From Candidatus Atribacteria bacterium (lineage in GTDB: Bacteria > Bipolaricaulota > Bipolaricaulia > UBA7950 > UBA9294), in the NCBI GenBank assembly GCA_004525685.1, contig SPBW01000058.1, positions 1 to 11,420 of the forward strand: a DNA stretch of 11,420 nucleotides, read 5' to 3'. The first letter of the stretch is position 1; each line of letters begins with the position of its first letter. The translations under genes were made by a program, and so were the position numbers. Of this stretch, positions 6,944 through 11,420 are shown one piece after another. Under the pieces are notes generated by a model, which searched no databases, was not told the DNA's origin, and was given only the letters and a program-made list of their open reading frames with translations.

Positions 6944-8158
6944 TCAGCAGATGCGTTCGACAAACCTCTTCAACGCCAATGCCGTCGTAGCCAGCTTGTG
7001 GCAATCCACCAGATTCGTGGCATCCTTTGGCGTATGGGTAATCTCTTGGCAGAGCCAGCCGAAGTCACTTGAGGTCAGTGCGATAGCCGGGCATCCAGCC
7101 ATCACGAACATGGTATGGTCACTCTGCACCCAGGCGTCGCCTTCAACAAAGACGGGATCCTGGGCGAACGCTGCCTGCGCATGGTTTCGAACCCTGTCGG
7201 AGCATCCGTAGAAGGAATACGCAATGTCGGCATCTCGGTGCCCAAGCGCATCAAGGTTGACAACCAAGTCGATCTCACGAATCCGAGCGCCCAGGTCGGC
7301 GAGGTACTGCATCTGACCCGGCACTGCGTAGTAGTCCTCGCCATTGAGGAAGGCAATCTCGATTCGCTGCTCGCCGCGATAGTGGGCGAGGTTCGCGGCC
7401 AAGCCAAGGAGCGTGGCCACGCCTGCCCCATTGTCCAATGCACCAGGCGTATCCTTCTTGGCATCGATGTGTGCACAGAAGATGACATTCGGTGTGCCAA
7501 CTCCACCCTTGCTGCCAATGACATTCGTCCCAGTCGAAGGAATGCGGCGCGATTCAAATGAGAGCCGAACTGTCGAGCCGACATGTTCCAGCAATCGGAC
7601 TCCGTCCATATCCTTCATCGTGACGGACGGAATATCGAAATCGCCATCCTCAAACAGCGGGAATGGATAGATGCTTCCGGCCGTCCCCGGATTCTTGCCC
7701 GTGGCACAGATGAGGGCCGCCGGGCGTTCTGACTCTAGCAGCGAGACGAGCTTCTGATGATGCGGCGGATTGTAGAACACGAAGTTCTTCGGCATCACCT
7801 GTTCGCGAGCAATGTCCCCGTGCAGAAGAACGACACGACCGGTGATGTCTGCATGCTCAAGTTCATCCAATGTCGAAATCGCAATCAGCTCGCCTTCCCC
7901 GTTGAATGGAAGCGAGTAGGGGCCAGCCTGCGCTGGCCAGTTGCGCCCACCTGCCTCCAATCGCACGTTCTGGCTAGCTTCCCATTCCATGCAGTCAAAC
8001 AACTTCTCTCGTGTCTCAAAACCGAAAGAAGCCAGCACGCGCTTGGCATAGTTGGTGGACTCTTTGTTTCCCGGACTCCCAACGTGTCGATTTCCGAACT
8101 CGTTACAGAGAGCCAACAGATGCTTCTCGATTGCCTGGCCAAGCGCCGCGTCGTTCAT
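6944..8158 (-). CDS. M28 family metallopeptidase, probably cytoplasmic aminopeptidase
   Basis: This 404-residue protein has the co-catalytic two-metal site of peptidase family M28: AHIDAK (His230), GALDNGAG (Asp242), LNGEDYY (Glu274 as general base, Asp275 as metal ligand), VNLDALG (Asp303) and EITHTPKDATNLVD (His375). The N-terminal RHVGSPGNKE is typical of the family, and residues of about 100-200 resemble the inserted PA-like region. There is no signal peptide or membrane segment, although many M28 enzymes are secreted. Most relatives have Glu-Glu where this one has Glu-Asp. Glutaminyl-cyclase-like activity is an alternative, as it shares the fold. ATG 8158 is chosen because GGAGG lies 7 nt upstream; GTG one codon earlier is possible. 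The gap to the upstream phosphotransferase is 52 nt. Confidence 0.9.
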   Translation of the reverse strand: MNDAALGQAIEKHLLALCNEFGNRHVGSPGNKESTNYAKRVLASFGFETREKLFDCMEWEASQNVRLEAGGRNWPAQAGPYSLPFNGEGELIAISTLDELEHADITGRVVLLHGDIAREQVMPKNFVFYNPPHHQKLVSLLESERPAALICATGKNPGTAGSIYPFPLFEDGDFDIPSVTMKDMDGVRLLEHVGSTVRLSFESRRIPSTGTNVIGSKGGVGTPNVIFCAHIDAKKDTPGALDNGAGVATLLGLAANLAHYRGEQRIEIAFLNGEDYYAVPGQMQYLADLGARIREIDLVVNLDALGHRDADIAYSFYGCSDRVRNHAQAAFAQDPVFVEGDAWVQSDHTMFVMAGCPAIALTSSDFGWLCQEITHTPKDATNLVDCHKLATTALALKRFVERIC

Positions 8159-8183
8159 CACCGAACCTCCATCCGCTTTCGAA

Positions 8184-8206
8184 GATCGTGCTAAGCACGC
8201 CGATCA
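8184..8206 (-). other. Hairpin between the phosphotransferase and M28 genes
   Basis: CGTGCT-A-AGCACG (8187-8199) is a perfect 6-bp inverted repeat around one base. Outer GATC (8184-8187) and GATC (8203-8206) can extend it past a small bulge. It lies within the 52-nt gap, after the phosphotransferase stop codon and ahead of the M28 ribosome binding site. There is no following T-run, so it is more likely an mRNA-processing or stability element than a terminator, if it has a function. Confidence 0.3.
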
Positions 8207-8210
8207 CCAA

Positions 8211-9194
8211 CTAGAGGTAGTCGTCTGCCGCTTGCCGCAACCTCTTCAGATGCGTGTCGAAGTACTTGTCACCTAGGAAGCCAATGCCCCAATCCGGCGA
8301 GTTCTGGGTATGCACACCCATGTGCCAGAGATAGCGGGCACAGACAAACAACGGGACAGCTTGGACATCGAGATCGCGGATACTTCGGGTATCTCGATAT
8401 CCATCCAAGAACGGCTGCCAACGTGCCTCGACCGCATCCTCCAGACGGCAACACCACAGGAACACAGCTAGATCGTAGGCGCGGTATCCGTAGCCTCCAC
8501 AATCAAAATCGAAGAAACCCAATCTGCCATCTGAGGCAACATTGGCATGGTATCCCTGCAAGTCTCCGTGGCAGACACCCTGTTCAAGCACGTCAGCGGG
8601 CATGGCGAGAATCCGTTGGCGCAGGGTTTCTGCGAACTGCTGGACGAATGCCCAATCCTCGTGCCGGTGGGTCAGGAATGGTTCAACGTAGCGCAAGGGC
8701 TTGTCGATGAAGTGGTCAAGATCCTTGTGGAAGCGGTTGTGTGAGCTGCCAAAGCCTTCGAGCGCGTTGTGCATTTGACCCACAGCCTGGCCATATTGCC
8801 GAGCCACCTTCTCGGGATCTTGCTCGTAGGAGGTCTCCGGACCGGGGACTTCAGTAAACAGCGCCACGTATCGCGTGCCTTCAATGGCAGGCACAGCGCA
8901 GTATCGTTGCCCGGCCTTGGTTGGCACGACTCTGGGAGCAGGGAATCCCTTCTGCTCTAGATGATCCAGCACATCCAGCTCATACTGAATGTCCGCCAAC
9001 GTGCGCCACGAGGGGCGGTATGCGCGCAGATAGAAGATCTGACCATCAGATGCCGTGAGCCGGTAGGTATGATTGAATCCGCCGGAGAAAAAGCGGCAAT
9101 CGGTAACAGTCCCCAGGCCAAACTCGGGCACGATGTCATGAGCCAGTGCCTGTGGCGAGAGAATCGAGGAAATCGCTGGAAACGATCGATTCAT
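8211..9194 (-). CDS. APH-fold phosphotransferase (aminoglycoside phosphotransferase/SrkA-like family)
   Basis: This 327-residue protein has the protein-kinase-like fold of the phosphotransferase enzyme family (APH, homoserine kinase II and SrkA). Visible parts are the glycine-rich FFSGGFNHTYRL (35-46), FYLRAYRP (54-61), and VCHGDLQGYHANV with His209-Gly-Asp211 as the catalytic segment. FFDFDCGGYGYRAYDLA follows with Asp229, the DFG-type metal aspartate, and Asp231. In most relatives the fifth residue after the catalytic Asp is a metal-binding Asn. Here it is His216, with Asn218 two residues later. The substrate is unknown; drug resistance should not be inferred from the family name. AAGGAGG about 10 nt upstream supports ATG 9194. 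A possible -10 TATAAG (RC of 9247-9252) lies in the 95-nt gap before it, without a good -35. Confidence 0.85.
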   Translation of the reverse strand: MNRSFPAISSILSPQALAHDIVPEFGLGTVTDCRFFSGGFNHTYRLTASDGQIFYLRAYRPSWRTLADIQYELDVLDHLEQKGFPAPRVVPTKAGQRYCAVPAIEGTRYVALFTEVPGPETSYEQDPEKVARQYGQAVGQMHNALEGFGSSHNRFHKDLDHFIDKPLRYVEPFLTHRHEDWAFVQQFAETLRQRILAMPADVLEQGVCHGDLQGYHANVASDGRLGFFDFDCGGYGYRAYDLAVFLWCCRLEDAVEARWQPFLDGYRDTRSIRDLDVQAVPLFVCARYLWHMGVHTQNSPDWGIGFLGDKYFDTHLKRLRQAADDYL

Positions 9195-9289
9195 GTTGTG
9201 TTGGCCTCCTTCAGACGGGTCGAGAGGATTGAGTGCAAGCAGCAGCCTTATAGCGATCCATCATGCTCCAAATCACAGGGGGCCGACAG

Positions 9290-10192
9290 CTACTTGAACC
9301 TCTTGATTAGATACTCTTCAGTAAAATCATCAAGATAGAGATTGGCAATCCCGAACCTCTCGTATCCAACCTCGGGAAAGAATCCGGAAGACTGGAACGA
9401 GAAACAGGTTCCTTGAACGGCCACGCAGCCTTTGGTTTGGGCAATCCGCTCTGCCTCCTTCACCAGCGCTTTTCCGTAGCCTTGCCCGCGGTATCGAGCA
9501 TCCACCCAAAGGTGTTCGAGCGCCATAATGCGAATCGTTGTACTGGCAAGCAAGCCACCGACTGCCGTGCCATGGGCATCCTTCAAGACGAGTTGAACAT
9601 GGATGCCTGGGTTGTGCATTTCATCGCCTGCACTGGCTACGCAGGATTGATGGAACCCATCATAGACAACCTTCATGTCTTCTTGAGTTGGTTCCTCGAT
9701 CAGGGCGAACCCGTCGTGCATGTCATCACGTGCTGGCCTACGCTCATCAGGCAGCGCCTTCATGAGAACGTGCTCTGTAATGCCAAACGGATACCCATCG
9801 TAGATGCCAATCAGCTCATACCCCAGCCTTGGATAGAACTCAGGCCCCTGAAACGAGAACGTCCACGTGCCTGCCCCTACGCACCCCGCCTTCTCTGCCA
9901 GCCGTTCCGCCACCCACACGAGGCGCCGAGCCAGGCCATGCTTTCGGTATTCGCCTGCGACCCAGAGGACTTCCAGGAACATCACGCCGAGCACCGAACT
10001 GACATTGATTCCACCCACGATGTCGCCCGAGGCACTCCGCATGGCAAGCTCACATTCGAAACCTGGGAAGTCGATCTTCCCGGCAGTCTGCTGGTGGTTG
10101 TAGGCCGTCAGCTGTGCCTTGATGAACGCAATCTCGTTCTCTGTCGGCATATCACTGATCGCGAGTCGATCAGGAAGATTATCGTGTGTCAC
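9290..10192 (-). CDS. Tandem double-GNAT N-acetyltransferase
   Basis: Two acetyl-CoA-dependent GNAT domains lie in one 300-residue chain. The first (about 12-147) has LWVAGEYRKHGLARRL with the acetyl-CoA loop Arg83-KHGLA. The second (about 162-299) has LWVDARYRGQGYGKAL with Arg235-GQGYG. Both are followed by matching segments, TFSFQGPEFYPRLGYELIG (111-129) and CFSFQSSGFFPEVGYERFG (263-281). Corresponding residues are 152 apart, which shows an internal duplication. Both acetyl-CoA loops look intact, so neither half is clearly dead. The substrate is unknown. The start is a GTG with GGAGGG 5 nt upstream; no better ATG is available. The upstream VOC gene is 80 nt away. Small-molecule or antibiotic acetylation and protein acetylation are both possible. 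Confidence 0.88.
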   Translation of the reverse strand: MTHDNLPDRLAISDMPTENEIAFIKAQLTAYNHQQTAGKIDFPGFECELAMRSASGDIVGGINVSSVLGVMFLEVLWVAGEYRKHGLARRLVWVAERLAEKAGCVGAGTWTFSFQGPEFYPRLGYELIGIYDGYPFGITEHVLMKALPDERRPARDDMHDGFALIEEPTQEDMKVVYDGFHQSCVASAGDEMHNPGIHVQLVLKDAHGTAVGGLLASTTIRIMALEHLWVDARYRGQGYGKALVKEAERIAQTKGCVAVQGTCFSFQSSGFFPEVGYERFGIANLYLDDFTEEYLIKRFK

Positions 10193-10272
10193 TTGTGCCC
10201 TCCAGATGTAAGGTCATCTTCTCGTTAATCGGTCTGTCGTCTGGCGTCATCGCACTACTGGTGCCGAGTCTT

Positions 10273-10734
10273 CTAGGGGGCCATCGACTCCATTCGCTGG
10301 ACTTCTAGGATGTTCCCTTCGGGATCGGCCAAATACTGGAACGTGAGGACTCCCGCGCCCGGGATCTCAAGTACGGTCAAATCTCCAATGATCGATCCGC
10401 CGTGTTGCAGAATCGATTGAGCGATCGCAGCAACGTCCTCCACGGCGAAGGCGATGTGTGTGAATCCGGGTGTGTTCGGACAGATCGATGGACGCTTTGG
10501 CATGTCATCGTACTGAAAGATCTCCAACGTGGGGCCGCTGTCCCCGTAGCCGGGAAGCCGCAGGTGAACGCCTTTGATGTGCGCATCACCGATTCCCGTC
10601 GCCTTGTCGAGCCAGTGGCCTGACAGATCCCTCTCTGGTGGAACGGGCTCACATCCAAACACGTCTTGATAGAAGCGCGCCAGCCGCTGCCAATCACTGG
10701 CGATCAGATTCGTGTGCGCATACCGTGCAGTCAT
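10273..10734 (-). CDS. VOC (glyoxalase/epimerase-type) metalloprotein
   Basis: This 153-residue vicinal-oxygen-chelate protein has two beta-alpha-beta-beta-beta halves. The first is RYAHTNLIASDWQRLARFYQ with ligand His7 and ends TLEIFQYDD with Glu71. The second is TPGFTHIAFAVEDV with His93 and ends ADPEGNILEVQ with Glu144. The His-Glu-His-Glu set matches glyoxalase I and methylmalonyl-CoA epimerase-like members, so a divalent metal is likely. The reaction cannot be told from the sequence; a lyase, epimerase, dioxygenase or thiol-transfer resistance protein are all possible. ATG 10734 is chosen over an earlier in-frame TTG because GAAGGAAG lies 4 nt upstream and the fold begins right there. 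Confidence 0.88.
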   Translation of the reverse strand: MTARYAHTNLIASDWQRLARFYQDVFGCEPVPPERDLSGHWLDKATGIGDAHIKGVHLRLPGYGDSGPTLEIFQYDDMPKRPSICPNTPGFTHIAFAVEDVAAIAQSILQHGGSIIGDLTVLEIPGAGVLTFQYLADPEGNILEVQRMESMAP

Positions 10735-10759
10735 GTTTCTTCCTTCATCCGCTGTCACA

Positions 10760-10816
10760 TCAAGATCGCGACACCCACCCGAAACAGACCGCAAGCAGAA
10801 GGGAAACTGGCGTCAT
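10760..10816 (-). CDS. Putative 18-residue small ORF or leader peptide
   Basis: On the minus strand a perfect AGGAGG (RC of 10822-10827) stands 5 nt before an ATG at 10816. This ATG opens an 18-codon frame, MTPVSLLLAVCFGWVSRS, which stops at 10760-10762, 25 nt before the VOC start. The peptide is hydrophobic with two basic or polar residues at the end. It lies in the 120-nt gap between the TIGR04076-like gene and the VOC gene. It could be a real small membrane peptide, a leader that affects VOC translation, or the remnant of a lost gene. The ribosome binding site is the only evidence for translation. Confidence 0.35.
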   Translation of the reverse strand: MTPVSLLLAVCFGWVSRS

Positions 10817-10854
10817 GATCGCCTCCTATCAAGGTCGATGACCTCTACCGTGGT

Positions 10855-11235
10855 CTACGCATCTTCCGGCTGGGCAGTTCGCGTGATCTTGATCACGATT
10901 CCCGAAGCTGTAGGATCGGGACACCGCACGTATTCGGTGGTAACGCCGTCAGGGTCGATCTCCTTCTCGTACGGCGTACCGCGATACCGCCACGGGAGCG
11001 TTCCTCCGCTGTTGAGTGCCCGCACAAACCCCATCAAGCTGTCGGCGAGCCATGGACATAGTTGCCCGAGATCGCCTGGATATTGGAATTTGTCGCCGAC
11101 CTTCTTCTCGGGTTCTTCCTCGTCTCCGAGCATCCAGGCACACAAACCCTCTTCAACCAGATTGGGGAAGTCGTCGCCAACCACGGTCGCACCCTTGCCT
11201 TCAACGATCTCCAACTCGATCCTGTAGTCGCGCAT
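10855..11235 (-). CDS. TIGR04076-like small three-cysteine protein
   Basis: This is a 126-residue soluble protein of unknown function. It begins MRDYRIELEIVEGKG and carries cysteines in three short motifs: EEGLCAW (Cys32), GQLCPWLADSLMGFVRAL (Cys60, with a helix) and YVRCPDPTASGIVIKITR (Cys105). KVGDKFQYPG sits in between. This order of a Cys, a VGD-x-F segment, a Cys-Pro-Trp helix and a late CPDP strand recalls the TIGR04076 family, in which the cysteines may bind a metal or cluster. That is recognition from memory, not a search. The start at 11235 has GGGAGG 5 nt upstream; ATG at 11238 is only 2 nt from it. A longer in-frame extension to 11379 lacks a ribosome binding site and looks non-coding. 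Confidence 0.7.
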   Translation of the reverse strand: MRDYRIELEIVEGKGATVVGDDFPNLVEEGLCAWMLGDEEEPEKKVGDKFQYPGDLGQLCPWLADSLMGFVRALNSGGTLPWRYRGTPYEKEIDPDGVTTEYVRCPDPTASGIVIKITRTAQPEDA

Positions 11236-11279
11236 CATGACCTCCCAGTCTCTCAAGCAGTGCCCCTGCACGCAAGCCC

Positions 11280-11305
11280 TGGCTCGCGCGAGCCACTCTA
11301 TGATA
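11280..11305 (-). promoter_or_regulatory. Candidate -10 box and 16-bp operator-like palindrome upstream of the TIGR04076-like gene
   Basis: TGGCTCGCGCGAGCCA (11280-11295) is a perfect 16-bp palindrome. On the minus strand TATCAT (RC of 11300-11305, 5/6 to the -10 consensus) ends 4 bp before it, so the palindrome would cover the expected transcription start. No good -35 box is seen 17 bp upstream. The gene start is about 45 bp further on. The palindrome is certain; the promoter assignment is weak. The remaining bases up to 11420 show no gene I can support. Confidence 0.3.
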
Positions 11306-11420
11306 CCCGCTGACTCGCGGTTGCTGTAGGTACGAACCTGAGATCCAATCCTTCGTTCAGTCATCGCGCCATCTCGCACTAGGCCGCCCTATCTCATGCG
11401 CCCAGCGTTGCCACCCATTG

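Noticed and set aside
6708..7004. Long minus-strand open frame continuing upstream of the small membrane protein
   Set aside because: It overlaps the end of the M28 gene, has irregular arginine/serine/histidine-rich content and no ribosome binding site. Only the part after TTG 6707 looks like protein.
11329..11338. GGTTCGTACC on the minus strand, resembling a tRNA T-arm
   Set aside because: No acceptor, D or anticodon stems can be placed around it at tRNA spacing.
11239..11379. 47-residue N-terminal extension of the TIGR04076-like protein
   Set aside because: There is no ribosome binding site at the upstream starts. The family-like sequence begins at MRDYRIELE, which has GGGAGG directly upstream.
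1..11420. CRISPR array, insertion sequence, tRNA or integrase-type mobile element
   Set aside because: There are no regularly spaced repeats, transposase or recombinase motifs, or terminal inverted repeats anywhere in the window.

Overview
The window is bacterial chromosomal DNA of moderately high GC (roughly mid-50s percent, estimated by eye). A tightly packed housekeeping block is followed by an opposing block of small-molecule and peptide enzymes. The gene families do not fix the phylum. A PNPase with two S1 domains next to rpsO and an M16 peptidase, together with a mixed set of GNAT, phosphotransferase, VOC, M28 and TIGR04076-type genes, suggests Chloroflexota or a neighbouring uncultured lineage. 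This is a low-confidence inference.

Left part (1-6432): a yraN-type (UPF0102) gene runs leftward off the edge. A short divergent promoter region separates it from a rightward run: a 5'-methylthioadenosine/S-adenosylhomocysteine deaminase-type amidohydrolase, rpsO (ribosomal protein S15), pnp (polynucleotide phosphorylase), an M16 zinc peptidase and coaD (phosphopantetheine adenylyltransferase). From the deaminase onward the gaps are 57, 7, 20 and 42 nt. rpsO-pnp-M16 is a widespread conserved order linking translation and RNA turnover. The deaminase (SAM by-product recycling) and coaD (coenzyme A synthesis) are metabolic genes at its ends.

Right part (6524-11235): every gene lies on the minus strand and converges on coaD. 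In transcription order they are a TIGR04076-like three-cysteine protein, an 18-codon ORF with a perfect Shine-Dalgarno, a VOC metalloprotein, a tandem double GNAT acetyltransferase, an APH-fold phosphotransferase, a cytoplasmic M28 metallopeptidase, and a 60-residue two-helix membrane protein broken by one extra base. Most starts here are set by strong GGAGG-type ribosome binding sites. Gaps of about 50-120 nt leave it open whether this is one operon or several units.

The most notable points are the second S1 domain and acidic/proline-rich tail on PNPase, the single-base frameshift in the small membrane protein, the intragenic duplication in the acetyltransferase, non-canonical metal-site residues in the phosphotransferase and the M28 peptidase, the small ORF, and palindromes at the converging gene ends and at a possible promoter. 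I see no rRNA, tRNA, CRISPR array, insertion sequence or convincing intrinsic terminator. No wholly new system is evident; the minus-strand block is the best candidate for uncharacterised biology.
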